A stretch of 64,000 nucleotides of DNA. Source: Deinococcus radiotolerans. Lineage in GTDB: Bacteria > Deinococcota > Deinococci > Deinococcales > Deinococcaceae. Made by a program: the position numbers and the translations under genes. Of the stretch, positions 1 through 10,610 are shown one piece after another (position 1 is the stretch's first letter; the number at the start of each line of letters is the position of its first letter). The notes under the pieces are model-generated. The model was not told the origin of the DNA. It worked only from the letters and a program-made list of their open reading frames with translations, and searched no databases. Location of the stretch: contig NZ_BMPE01000013.1 of assembly GCF_014647435.1 (NCBI RefSeq), forward strand, positions 30,568 to 94,567, written 5' to 3'.

Positions 1-2423
1 GGCAGGCGGGCGGTCAGGGTGGGGTGCAGTTTCACGGCGCTCAGCGGGAAGCGGGTCAGGGCGGCGAGGCTGCTGGCGCCGTCCCCGAAGTCGTCCACGC
101 TCAGGCGCGCGCCCAGCGAGCGCAGCTGTTCCAGCAGCCCCAGCGTCTCCTGACTGTGGTCCAGCAGGCTGCCAGCACTCACCTCGATGTCGGGCGCTCC
201 CTCGGCGGACAGCAGCGGCAGCAGGCGGCGCAGGCCCGCCGAGCGGCGCAGTTCCTCCAGGCTCAGGTTCACGCCCACCGACCAGTGCGCGTAGCGGTCC
301 GGCAGCGCCGAGCGCACCGCCTGGCGGCCCAGCACGGCCTCCTGCACCACCCACTCGCTGACGTGCGTGATGAGTTCGCTGCGGCTGGCCAGGTCCAGGA
401 AGTGAGGCGGGCTGAGCAGCCCCAGGGTGGGGTGGTTCCAGCGCAGCAGCGCCTCGGCGGTGGTGGCGCGCCCATGCTTGAGGGACACGGCGGGCTGGTA
501 CAGCAGCGTGAACTGGTCGCGGTCCAGGGCGCTGCGCAGCGCCTCTTCCAGTTCGAACGCGCGGGCCACTTCCTCGCGCAGGGCCGGCTGGAACACGCTG
601 CGCTGCGCGCGGCCCTGCCGCTTGGCGTGCTGCATGGCGACCTCGGCGTTGGCGAGCACGTCGTCCCCGGTCGCGTCCGCCGGGCGCTCGGCGACGCCCA
701 GCGCGGCCGTCAGCTGCACGTCCCGCTGACCGATGCGCAGCGGGCTGTCCAGGATCGCTTCTGTGCGGTTCAGGGCGGCCGCCGCGCCCTGGTCGGGCAG
801 GAACACCACGAAGGAGTCGTCGGCCAGCCGCGCGGACAGGCCGCCCGCCTCGCTGCTCAGGTCGTTCAGGCGGGCGGCCACCTGGATCAGCAGGCGGTCG
901 CAGGCGGTGCGGCCCAGCGCGGCGTTCAGTTCGCTGAAGCCGTCCAGGTCCAGGCAGACGGCCGCGCCGCTCCCCCCGGCGCGGCTCAGGGCCTCGCGCA
1001 TGCCGGTGCGGTTCATCAGGCCGGTCAGGGCGTCGTGGCGGGCGTCGTGGCGGATCTTGGCCTGCGCGCGGCGCAGCGCGGTCAGGTCACGCAGGGTCAG
1101 CAGGACGCTGCCGCGCGCGCCGCCCGCCTCGCCGCCCACGCCGGTGGCGCGCAGTTCCATCTGCCGGACCGTGCCGTCCGGGAGGGCCAGCAGGACCTCG
1201 CGGCGCATGGGCAGGCTGATGTCCTTCCAGTCGGGCAGGCTGATGGGTTCGCCCTCGGTGGTGAACAGCTTGACGCCCAGTTCATTCAGGACGCGCGTGA
1301 CGGCCAGGCCCACCAGGCGGGCGGCGTCCACGCCGAGCAGGGTCGCGGCGCGTTCACTCACGAGTTGCGCGCGCCCGGCGTGGTCGACCAGGATGGTGGC
1401 GTCCTCGGAGAGGGACAGCACCTGGTTCATGACGCCCAGCGGGGCGCGGCCGTCGCGGGTGCTGGCCTCGCCCTCGGCGACGAGCAGGCCGGGTTCGGAG
1501 GTGCGGCGCACGCGCAGGTTCAGGGTGCCGCCCCCGGCGAGTTCCACGTCGGCGCGGGCAGCTCCGCCGGTCGCGGCGAGCTGCACGAGGTCCCGCACGG
1601 CGTCGGAGGGCACGTCCGCGAAGCACGCCCAGGACCACAGGGGCGCCCCCGTGGCGACCGGGGCGCCGGTCGGGAGGAGCGCCTGGAGGCCCCGGCTGGC
1701 CTGCAGGACCGCGCCGGAGCCGCCCAGCAGCGCGGCGGGCGCGTCGGTGTCCAGCAGCGCGCTGACGTGCGCGGCGCGGTCGTACTCGCCGGTGACGTCC
1801 TGAAGGGTCAGCATGACGCCCGCGCTCGCCGCGCCGAAGTAGGGCCGCGCCTCACCGCGCACCCACAGGGTCTGACCGTCCTGGATGATCTGCTCGTCCA
1901 CCAGTCGCATCGAGCGGCCCGCACCCGCCTGCGTGAGCGCCTGCACGAGCGCCGGGCGGTCCTGGAACACGCTCTGGGCGGTGTGGCCCGTCACGTCCGA
2001 CTCGGCCACGTTGAAGAGTTCCAGGAAGGGTCGACTGACCCGGCGGAAGTGCAGGTCGCCGGTCAGCCACGCGGTGGCGATGGGCAGCTGGGTGATCAGC
2101 ACCTCGGTCTCGCGCTGCATGCCGTCGGACCGGGCGGCCGCGAGGAGCAGGGTCAGGACCTGCACGGCTACGTCGGACACCGGGCCGTCTTCCTGCCACA
2201 GCAGGCCCAGCAGGGTGCCCTCGCGGGTCAGCCAGGTCATCTCGCCGCGCTCGAACCACTCGTCGGGCGGCACGAGGTCCATCCCGGCGGGCTGGGCCGG
2301 GGCGTCGGCACGGACGCTGAGGACCTCGTCCCCCAGGGTGGCGAGCAGGGTCGCGCGGGGCGTGTGGACGCGCATCAGGTCGCTCAGGGCCGACTGCACA
2401 GCGTTGAAGGTGGCGGGGGTCAC
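1..2423 (-). CDS. PAS-GGDEF-EAL signalling protein, C-terminus cut by window edge
   Basis: Reads on the minus strand from a GTG at 2421-2423, with GAGG nine bases upstream, to the window edge (about 807 codons). An N-terminal sensory part with PAS-like segments is followed by a GGDEF-type domain beginning near GLMNRTGMREAL and an EAL-type domain beginning near TTAEALLRWNHP. Such proteins make or break cyclic di-GMP. The GGDEF signature reads LADDSF (near 838) instead of GGDEF, so cyclase activity is unlikely. The EAL motif and a DDFG motif are present, but the loop-6 region reads IEVSAG and the usual KxD reads KLH. It may be a cyclic di-GMP binding or otherwise degenerate enzyme. The real end lies outside the window. 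Confidence 0.85.
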   Translation of the reverse strand, partial: MTPATFNAVQSALSDLMRVHTPRATLLATLGDEVLSVRADAPAQPAGMDLVPPDEWFERGEMTWLTREGTLLGLLWQEDGPVSDVAVQVLTLLLAAARSDGMQRETEVLITQLPIATAWLTGDLHFRRVSRPFLELFNVAESDVTGHTAQSVFQDRPALVQALTQAGAGRSMRLVDEQIIQDGQTLWVRGEARPYFGAASAGVMLTLQDVTGEYDRAAHVSALLDTDAPAALLGGSGAVLQASRGLQALLPTGAPVATGAPLWSWACFADVPSDAVRDLVQLAATGGAARADVELAGGGTLNLRVRRTSEPGLLVAEGEASTRDGRAPLGVMNQVLSLSEDATILVDHAGRAQLVSERAATLLGVDAARLVGLAVTRVLNELGVKLFTTEGEPISLPDWKDISLPMRREVLLALPDGTVRQMELRATGVGGEAGGARGSVLLTLRDLTALRRAQAKIRHDARHDALTGLMNRTGMREALSRAGGSGAAVCLDLDGFSELNAALGRTACDRLLIQVAARLNDLSSEAGGLSARLADDSFVVFLPDQGAAAALNRTEAILDSPLRIGQRDVQLTAALGVAERPADATGDDVLANAEVAMQHAKRQGRAQRSVFQPALREEVARAFELEEALRSALDRDQFTLLYQPAVSLKHGRATTAEALLRWNHPTLGLLSPPHFLDLASRSELITHVSEWVVQEAVLGRQAVRSALPDRYAHWSVGVNLSLEELRRSAGLRRLLPLLSAEGAPDIEVSAGSLLDHSQETLGLLEQLRSLGARLSVDDFGDGASSLAALTRFPLSAVKLHPTLTARL

Positions 2424-2571
2424 AATGAGGTACCTCGAACCAGCGGGGAGGGGGCGGGGGGAAGGGGCCGGCACATACTCCCGGCATCCTGACATCCGGA
2501 CTCTTACCGTCATCATTCACCATCTCCGGTCGCCGCGCGGGTCTTTTTGCCGCGTCCCCCCGGCCGGGATT

Positions 2572-2577
2572 TATCCT
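2572..2577 (+). promoter_or_regulatory. -10 box TATCCT for the S4-domain gene
   Basis: TATCCT lies seven bases before the ATG at 2585, with a GGGAGG Shine-Dalgarno-like run in between. The spacing fits the leaderless or near-leaderless promoter style seen throughout the window. Confidence 0.5.
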
Positions 2578-2584
2578 GGGAGGC

Positions 2585-3276
2585 ATGACCAAGCTCTCAA
2601 CCCTGATCGCCCAGGCCCGCGGCGGCCGCGTGATCCGCACGCCCTTCCAGGATGGCGACGACATTGACCGGCGCCAGCTGAACGACCCCGAGGTGCGCCA
2701 CAAGATCGCCGGAGGCTTCCCCGACGCCCGGCGCGTGGTGCTGACCCTGCACCCGCAGCACATTCCCGAAGTGGACAGCGGCGTGACCGTGTACCGCGTC
2801 ACGCCCCACGAGGGCGGCCCGGTGTGGGACGCGCAGGACTTCGCGGTGCAGCTCAGGCGGCTGGGCCTTGATGAGGCGCAGCTGGGCGACCTGCGCGAGG
2901 ACCGCGGCGGCTTCCTGATCGCCGCGACCGGCAAGGCCGCGCAGGCCATTGCGGACCTGACCAGCCTGGGCGGCCGCGACCTGGACGTCGAGACGGTCGG
3001 CGAGAGCGCCGGCAAGAGCAGCAAGGTCCGCGAGGTCGTGGTGCCCAGCATGCGCGTGGACGTGGTGGGCGCCAAGGGCTTCGGCGTGAGCCGCGCGTAC
3101 TTCCAACAGGGCATCGACGGCGGCAAGGTCCGCCTGAACGGCCAGCCCGCCCGCGCCAGCAGCGAGATCCGCGAGGGCGACAGCCTCGCCGCCGACGGCC
3201 TGGGCCGCATTGACTTCAAACGCGTGGTGAACGAGACGCGGCGCGGCAACTACAAGGTCGAACTCGACGTCCACCG

Positions 3277-3280
<4 letters not shown>
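2585..3280 (+). CDS. RNA-binding S4 domain protein (YlmH-like)
   Basis: A 231-residue protein. The C-terminal ~70 residues form an S4 RNA-binding domain: MRVDVVGAKGFGVSRAYF, then GGKVRLNGQPARASSEIREGD. The N-terminal two thirds resemble the YlmH family, which in other bacteria is linked to ribosome quality control and cell division. Its stop overlaps the start of the ZapE gene by four bases (ATGA), so the two are probably translated together. The exact RNA target cannot be read from the sequence. Confidence 0.88.
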
Positions 3281-4284
<1,004 letters not shown>

Positions 4285-4367
4285 GAGGCTGTCAGAGGAC
4301 CAGATGAAACAAGACAGGTCCGCGCCGATGGTGCAGCGGGCATGTTCCCGTGCCGGTCACGCGCGCA

Positions 4368-4390
4368 CCTAACGCCCGTTTGGGTAGCAT
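4368..4390 (+). promoter_or_regulatory. TetR-type operator and -10 box of the carboxylase gene
   Basis: The 16-mer CCTAACGCCCGTTTGG (4368-4383) is an imperfect inverted repeat placed directly upstream of a -10 box TAGCAT (4385-4390). ATG follows six bases later, so the mRNA is probably leaderless. The same 16-mer pattern occurs at the TetR promoter (13792) and, inverted, at the accB promoter (60767). It would cover the -35/spacer region, as expected of a repressor site. Confidence 0.65.
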
Positions 4391-4396
4391 GCGCGC

Positions 4397-5959
<1,563 letters not shown>

Positions 5960-5973
5960 GTGGAGTGCAGACG

Positions 5974-6014
5974 GTGGTGAGTGGCGTGGGGCCAGCGTCC
6001 CCTCCAGTCACCAC
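5974..6014. terminator. hairpin after the carboxylase gene
   Basis: GTGGTGAGTGG (5974-5984) pairs with CCAGTCACCAC (6004-6014), 10 of 11 positions. It sits 15 bases after the stop codon. There is no clear T-run, so it is a weak terminator candidate. Confidence 0.35.
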
Positions 6015-6065
6015 TTCCTACGTTCGGTTACCGTCGCACCCGGCCCGCCCGCCTAGACTGCCCTC

Positions 6066-6518
6066 ATGACTGACAAGCCGTTCGTGAAACCGTCGGATGC
6101 GGAGCTGCGGGAGCGGCTGACGCCCGCGCAGTACAGCGTGACCCAGCACGAGGGCACCGAGCGGGCCTTCACTGGGGAATACTGGGATCACACGGAAGAA
6201 GGCATTTACGTGGACATCGTGAGTGGCGAGCCGCTGTTCTCCAGCCTGGACAAGTATGACGCGGGCTGCGGGTGGCCCAGCTTCACGCGGCCCATTCCCA
6301 GCGTGGCCCTGACGGAGAACACGGATTACAAGATCGGGTACGCGCGCACCGAGGTCCGGTCGGCGGGGGCGGATTCGCACCTGGGGCACGTGTTCCCGGA
6401 CGGCCCGCGTGAGCATGGGGGGCTGCGGTACTGCATCAACTCGGCGGCGCTGCGGTTCGTGCCGGTGTCGGAACTGGACGCGCAGGGGTACGGCGAGTTC
6501 CGGGCGCTGTTCGGGTGA
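6066..6518 (+). CDS. msrB: peptide-methionine (R)-S-oxide reductase
   Basis: A 150-residue MsrB that reduces the R-sulfoxide of methionine in oxidised proteins. The catalytic cysteine is Cys123 in [11 protein letters not shown], and Cys68 in CGWPSF is a likely resolving cysteine. The histidines of [14 protein letters not shown] are present. The two CxxC zinc motifs of many MsrBs are absent ([13 protein letters not shown] where the first should be), so this is the zinc-free form. A -10 box TAGACT (6054-6059) lies six bases before the ATG, so it is probably transcribed alone and leaderless. Oxidative damage repair suits a Deinococcus. Confidence 0.95.
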   Translation: MTDKPFVKPSDAELRERLTPAQYSVTQHEGTERAFTGEYWDHTEEGIYVDIVSGEPLFSSLDKYDAGCGWPSFTRPIPSVALTENTDYKIGYARTEVRSAGADSHLGHVFPDGPREHGGLRYCINSAALRFVPVSELDAQGYGEFRALFG

Positions 6519-6532
6519 ACGGCAAGGATTGA

Positions 6533-6558
6533 GGGGGAGGCCGGTCGCAGCCTCCCCC
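6533..6558. terminator. bidirectional terminator between convergent genes
   Basis: GGGGGAGGC (6533-6541) and GCCTCCCCC (6550-6558) form a perfect nine-bp stem with an eight-base loop. It lies between the msrB stop and the stop of the convergent CAP-domain gene, so it can serve both. Confidence 0.7.
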
Positions 6559-6574
6559 TCCCCCGTTCTGATCG

Positions 6575-7375
6575 TCAGCGGGCGCCGAAGTCCTGCACCC
6601 AGTAGTGCTTGTAGGTGCTGGTGCCCGCGTAGGCGTACCCGACGCCGAGTTCCTTGAAGCTGGGGTTCATGATGTTCCGGCAGTGCCCCTCGCTCTTCAG
6701 CCAGCCGTCCACGACGGCCTGGGGGGTGGTCTGCCCGGCGGCGATGTTCTCGCCGATGGTGCGGTAGGGGGTGTACCCGGCGTTCGTGATGCGCTGCGAG
6801 AAGGTCCGGCCGTCCTTGCTGGTGTGGCTGAAGTAGTTCTGGGTGGCCATGTCGGTCGCGTGGCCCTGCGCGGCCTGCGCGAGCGGCGCGTTCCAGGTGA
6901 GGGCGGGCGCGGCGGGGTAGCTGGTCGTTCCACAGGTGCGGGCCACGGCGCGCGCGGCGTTCGTGAGGTCCAGCACCTGCTGCGCGAAGGTGCTGGGTGT
7001 GGGGGCAGGCGCACTGACTGCCGCAACCGTGATGGGGAAGTCGAGGTACGCGCCGGGATTCGTGGCGAGCGTGGCGCGCACAGTGACGCTCCCTGCGGCA
7101 ACGGCGCTGACGAGTCCGGTCTGCATGACGGTGGCCACGGCGGCGTTGCTGGTCGTCCACTTGAGCTGGCCGGGCTGGGCGGGTTGACCGTTCACGGTGA
7201 CGTTCAGTTGCAGGGTCTGCCCAGCGATGAGCGAGATGGGTGTGGCCACGGCCTGCGCTGCCAGGTGCACGGGCGGTTCTGTAGGGACGGGGGCTGAAGC
7301 GGGGGTGCTGCTACAGGCGGCGAGGGTGACGGTAAGCAGCGCAGCGGCGCCGCCACGCAGAAGCGCAGGGAACAT
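6575..7375 (-). CDS. CAP-domain lipoprotein with an Ig-like domain
   Basis: A 266-residue exported protein. A lipobox LAAC puts the lipidated cysteine at residue 21. Residues ~45-118 look like a bacterial Ig-like (Big_2) domain: AGQTLQLNVTV, TSNAAVATV, GLVSAVAAGSVTV. Residues ~130-266 form a CAP/SCP domain: LDLTNAARA, GHATDMATQNYFSHTSKDG, TIGENIAAGQ, HCRNIMNPSFKELGVGYA. The His and Glu residues of the CAP cavity are visible. Bacterial CAP proteins (YkwD type) act at the cell surface, but their biochemical role is mostly unknown. It ends against msrB with a shared terminator. Confidence 0.88.
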   Translation of the reverse strand: MFPALLRGGAAALLTVTLAACSSTPASAPVPTEPPVHLAAQAVATPISLIAGQTLQLNVTVNGQPAQPGQLKWTTSNAAVATVMQTGLVSAVAAGSVTVRATLATNPGAYLDFPITVAAVSAPAPTPSTFAQQVLDLTNAARAVARTCGTTSYPAAPALTWNAPLAQAAQGHATDMATQNYFSHTSKDGRTFSQRITNAGYTPYRTIGENIAAGQTTPQAVVDGWLKSEGHCRNIMNPSFKELGVGYAYAGTSTYKHYWVQDFGAR

Positions 7376-7543
7376 GCAGTCATTAAAGCGCCTTCAAGGT
7401 CAGATGAAGATGAGGTGAACATGCTCATTTCTCATGCCGGACCGCAGGTCGTCCCAGACGCCAATCCGGACGGAACCAACGCTAAGCCACGCGGCCCGCG
7501 GCTCACACGATTGACATGCGGGACCGCGTCAACGCGGAGAACT

Positions 7544-8212
7544 TCACAGGTGAAGCAGGGAGTAGTGAACCATTTCACCCATATCAGGGTCATCACTCTC
7601 ATCTGCCGTGGCGGACCAGTTCATCTCACCCCCCAACTCTGAGGCCGCTCGCCTCAGGGCCCCCTCAACCGCCGGATCAGCCGCCCCCCACAGGTGCGCC
7701 GCCCCGCCCGCAGGTCGCGCCTGCCACAGCAGTGCCCCCACCACCTCGCCGACCCGGTACGCGCTGAGCGGCACGAAATCCCGGCGGCCATCCAGCCGCG
7801 CCGCGAGCTGCCGCGCCAGCCCGGGCCCCCAGCCCGGCGTGCCGTGCACACGCGCCAGCGCTTCCGCCCACGGCCCCAGGTGCAGGCGCGACACCTGCTC
7901 GACGGCCACCCCCTCCCCCACCGCACCCCGTGCGGACGCTCCGTGGGTCACATGCACGCGCGCCACCTCCCGCCCCGGCAGGGTCAGCAGCGGCCCGGCG
8001 GTCGCCACGAGCGGCGGCGCGCCCTGCCCCTCGTGCCAGTCCAGCACCGCCGCCACGTCCACCCCGCTGATGTCCGCCGGGAGGAACGTCGCGTTCAGCG
8101 CCAGCACGTTCACGCCCGGCGTGAGCAGCGTCACCACGCCCCCCTGCTCGCGCTGCACTGCCGACAGCGGCGCGTGAAAATCCAGCAGGTCAGTCAGGAC
8201 GCGGGGCAGCAT
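7544..8212 (-). CDS. conserved hypothetical protein
   Basis: A 222-residue soluble protein that I do not recognise. It has no signal peptide or membrane segment. The layout (Leu/Val/Ala rich, a central SRLHLGPWAEALARVHG and a late YRVGEVVGALLWQARPAGGAA) is reminiscent of acetyltransferase-like folds, but no clear acetyl-CoA motif is seen. A -10 box TAGGCT six bases before the ATG supports a leaderless start, placed back to back with the flavin reductase gene. A small palindrome TTCACAGGTGAA (7543-7554) overlaps the stop. Confidence 0.65.
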   Translation of the reverse strand: MLPRVLTDLLDFHAPLSAVQREQGGVVTLLTPGVNVLALNATFLPADISGVDVAAVLDWHEGQGAPPLVATAGPLLTLPGREVARVHVTHGASARGAVGEGVAVEQVSRLHLGPWAEALARVHGTPGWGPGLARQLAARLDGRRDFVPLSAYRVGEVVGALLWQARPAGGAAHLWGAADPAVEGALRRAASELGGEMNWSATADESDDPDMGEMVHYSLLHL

Positions 8213-8255
8213 CCGCCCAGCCTACCGCCTGCTCCGCGCGGCACAATGGGCGGAC

Positions 8256-8789
8256 ATGCTGCGCGCCACCACCGACCGATTCTTCGGGTACTACCCCGGT
8301 ACCGTCGCCCTGATCACCGCCGCTCACGCCGGGCAGCGCAACGTCATGGCCGCCGGGTGGCACACCGCCCTGAGCGCCACGCCGCCCCTGTACGGCGTCG
8401 CCGTCGGGCCGGAACGGGCCACGCACGCCCTGATCGGCCAGAGCGGCACCTTCGGCGTGAACTTCCTGCCGCTGGCACAGGCGGACGCCGTGCAGGGCGC
8501 GGGCCTGCACAGCCTGCACGGCGGCGTGGACAAGCACGCCCTGCTGCATCTGGACACCCTGCCGGGGCAGCCGCTGGCGCTGCGCGGCGCGTACCTGCAC
8601 TACACCTGCCGCGTCAGCGCCGTCACGCCCACCGGCGACCACGACCTGTTCGTCGGCGAGGTCGTGGGCGTGCACTTCGACCCGGACGCCTACGACGCCG
8701 CGGGCCTCCTCACGGCGCCGCCCGCCATCTATCTGGGCCGCAGCATGTACACCACCACCGCCCCCGAACGGGCGGAACGTGGCCGCTGA
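8256..8789 (+). CDS. flavin reductase family protein
   Basis: A 177-residue flavin reductase-like FMN-binding protein (split barrel). The N-terminal FFGYYPGTVALITAAHAGQRN and NVMAAGWHTALSATPPLYGVAV match the FMN phosphate region of the family, followed by SGTFGVNFLP. Such proteins reduce FMN with NAD(P)H or bind FMN for a partner enzyme. Substrate is unknown. A CACAAT element eight bases before the ATG may be its -10 box. It is divergent from the gene ending at 7544, with about 40 bp between starts. Confidence 0.85.
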   Translation: MLRATTDRFFGYYPGTVALITAAHAGQRNVMAAGWHTALSATPPLYGVAVGPERATHALIGQSGTFGVNFLPLAQADAVQGAGLHSLHGGVDKHALLHLDTLPGQPLALRGAYLHYTCRVSAVTPTGDHDLFVGEVVGVHFDPDAYDAAGLLTAPPAIYLGRSMYTTTAPERAERGR

Positions 8790-8792
8790 CCT

Positions 8793-9134
8793 TCAGTCCG
8801 CCTGTAGGCCGTAGATTTCCAGGAAGCGGCGGGTGCGGGCGTTCAGGGTGGGCAGGGGCGCGACCTCGCCGCACACCCAGTCGGGCTGGTAGTTGCGGCA
8901 CACGCTGGGGCGCGTGGCGTAGGTGGCGCACAGGTGCCCGCAGCCCTGGTCGGGTCCCAGGTGCGTGCAGGGCACGCCGAGGGGCTTGTTCAGGGCGTGG
9001 ATGTCGGGCGCAGCGCAGCAGGCCCCGCAGGCCGTGCAGTCGGTCGTGATGGGACTGCGGGGCGCGTGGTCCTGGGGGAGCGTGAAGCGGGCCAGCTCCT
9101 GACCAATCAGCCGGAGTGGCCCGCTGGTCCTCAT
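8793..9134 (-). CDS. YkgJ family cysteine cluster protein
   Basis: A 113-residue protein with the CxxCxxCC motif of the YkgJ/UPF0153 family (CTACGACC, Cys33, 36, 39 and 40), then PCTHLG, GCGHLCATYATRPSVCRNY and a last Cys in WVCGE. The cysteines probably bind zinc or an Fe-S cluster. Cellular role is unknown in the family. Its ATG overlaps the stop of hisC by four bases, so it is co-transcribed with and translationally coupled to hisC. Confidence 0.9.
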   Translation of the reverse strand: MRTSGPLRLIGQELARFTLPQDHAPRSPITTDCTACGACCAAPDIHALNKPLGVPCTHLGPDQGCGHLCATYATRPSVCRNYQPDWVCGEVAPLPTLNARTRRFLEIYGLQAD

Positions 9135-10207
9135 TTCAGGTCGGCCAGTGCGGCAATCAGGGCGTCGTTCTCGGCGGGGGTGCCGATGGCGACGCGCAGG
9201 CAGCCGGTCAGGCCGGGCAGGCTGTCCTGGCGGCGCACGACGATGCCGTGGTTCAGGAGGTGGGTGTACGCGGCGCCTGCGTCGGGGGTGCGCAGCAGGA
9301 AGAAGTTCGCCTGGCTGGGGAGCGCCTGGCAGGTGGGGTGGCCTTGCAGGGCGCTCAGGACCCGCTGGCGTTCCTGCACGCCTTCCTGCACGCGGTCGTG
9401 CACGTACTGGGGCTGTTCCAGGGCGACTTCCAGCGCGGCCTGCGCGAGGGTGCTGACGTTGAATGCGGGCACGAGTTTCTGGAGTTGCCCGGCGAGTTCG
9501 GGGGTGGCCAGCGCGTACCCGAGGCGCAGGCCGGCGAGGCCCCAGGCTTTGCTGAAGGTGCGCAGGCTCAGGCGGTTGCTGCCCGCGCGCACGAGGTCCT
9601 TGTGGTCGGTGTGGCTGTACTGGTGGTACGCCTCGTCGAGCACGACGACCCAGTCTGCGGCGGCGTCCACGAGGTCGCGGATGGCGGCGTCCGCGTCGAC
9701 GTGCCCGGTGGGGGCGTGCGGCTGGGTGATGTACAGCACGCCGGGCTGGTGGCGTTTCAGTTCGGCTTTCAGCGCCTCGGTGGGCAGGCTGAAGTCGGGG
9801 TTCAGGGGCACCTGCACGAGGTTCGCGCCGAGCAACTGGGCTTCCAGGGTGTACACGCTGAAGGTGGGGCTGACGGTCAGGACGGTCTGTGAGATGCCGG
9901 CCAGTTCGGTCAGGAGTTTGATCAGGACGTTGCTGCCGGGCGTGACGACCACGCCGCGCTCGTCCCAGTTCTCAAACGCGGCGATGCGGCGGCGCAGTTC
10001 GTCGGCGTGCAGGTCCGGGTACCGGTTCCAGGGGCGCGCGGCCATGCGGCGCAGCGCCTCGGTTTTCAGGGCTTCGGGGAAGTCGTAGGGGTTCTCGTTC
10101 TGGTCGAGTTTGATGGGCACGTCCAGCGGCGTGAACGGGTACGCGGGGACGTCGCGTACGGCGGCGCGCACCCCGGCGGGCGCGGCGGCAAGAGGCTCGG
10201 TGGTCAT
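9131..10207 (-). CDS. hisC: histidinol-phosphate aminotransferase
   Basis: A 358-residue class I/II PLP aminotransferase of the HisC family, step seven of histidine synthesis (imidazole acetol phosphate to histidinol phosphate). Typical motifs are KLDQNENPYDFP (33-44), NRYPD, TPGSNVLI (89-96), VVVLDEAYHQYS (187-198) and LRTFSKAWGLAGLRLGY with the PLP lysine at 220. The upstream sequence TAGAAC-N7-ATG looks like a leaderless -10. Other his genes are not in the window. The YkgJ gene follows with overlap. Confidence 0.92.
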   Translation of the reverse strand: MTTEPLAAAPAGVRAAVRDVPAYPFTPLDVPIKLDQNENPYDFPEALKTEALRRMAARPWNRYPDLHADELRRRIAAFENWDERGVVVTPGSNVLIKLLTELAGISQTVLTVSPTFSVYTLEAQLLGANLVQVPLNPDFSLPTEALKAELKRHQPGVLYITQPHAPTGHVDADAAIRDLVDAAADWVVVLDEAYHQYSHTDHKDLVRAGSNRLSLRTFSKAWGLAGLRLGYALATPELAGQLQKLVPAFNVSTLAQAALEVALEQPQYVHDRVQEGVQERQRVLSALQGHPTCQALPSQANFFLLRTPDAGAAYTHLLNHGIVVRRQDSLPGLTGCLRVAIGTPAENDALIAALADLK

Positions 10208-10309
10208 ACCGCCCGTTCTACCACCCGCGCGTGAACGCCCGTCCAGTGATCCGGAATCGGGCCGCTCCGGGCCGGTGGGCGCTGGGACCTGCCGCCCGCC
10301 TGTGCCACC

Positions 10310-10489
10310 TCAGGGGAGCGAGTCAGGGCGTGGGGGCGTCTGCGCTTCGAGCCATTCGAGCAGTTCCAGCGGGGAGTGGAAGGTGCGGGGCGGGGTGGGC
10401 GCGTCCGGCCGCGGCGGGTCGAGGGGCGTCAGGTGGGCCTGCCAGTGGGGGGTGTGCTGGACGCGCAGGGCGTAGTGGCGGTCGGTCAT
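10310..10489 (-). CDS. small hypothetical protein (59 aa)
   Basis: ATG at 10489 with GGAGG six bases upstream, stop at 10310-10312. The product begins MTDRHYALRVQHTPHWQAHL and ends with a hydrophobic-acidic helix LELLEWLEAQ and a Pro-rich tail. No homologue is recognised. The strong ribosome binding site and its place in an otherwise empty gap support a real gene; the short length leaves doubt. Confidence 0.5.
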   Translation of the reverse strand: MTDRHYALRVQHTPHWQAHLTPLDPPRPDAPTPPRTFHSPLELLEWLEAQTPPRPDSLP

Positions 10490-10565
10490 GGGGGGCCTCC
10501 GCGCTCAGGGTGACGCGCGGGGCGTTGCAGTGACGTTTCGGCGGGTGGGGCGGGCCCGGGCTTTC

Positions 10566-10610
10566 TATACTGACCGGGTGATCTGTCCCTGGAACGGCGC
10601 GTGTCGGTGA
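10566..10610 (+). promoter_or_regulatory. -10 box and possible leaderless 10-codon leader peptide
   Basis: A good -10 box TATACT (10566-10571) is followed six bases later by GTG at 10578, the exact spacing used for leaderless genes here. That GTG opens a 10-codon ORF (MICPWNGACR) that stops at 10608-10610, overlapping the GTG at 10607 of the regulator gene (GTGA). Translation of the regulator may be coupled to this peptide. Confidence 0.4.

Noticed and set aside
24..2492. 822-codon open frame on the plus strand
   Set aside because: It is antisense to the GGDEF-EAL gene, is Gln/Ala/Arg/His-rich without any domain, and results from high GC. The minus-strand frame carries recognisable motifs.
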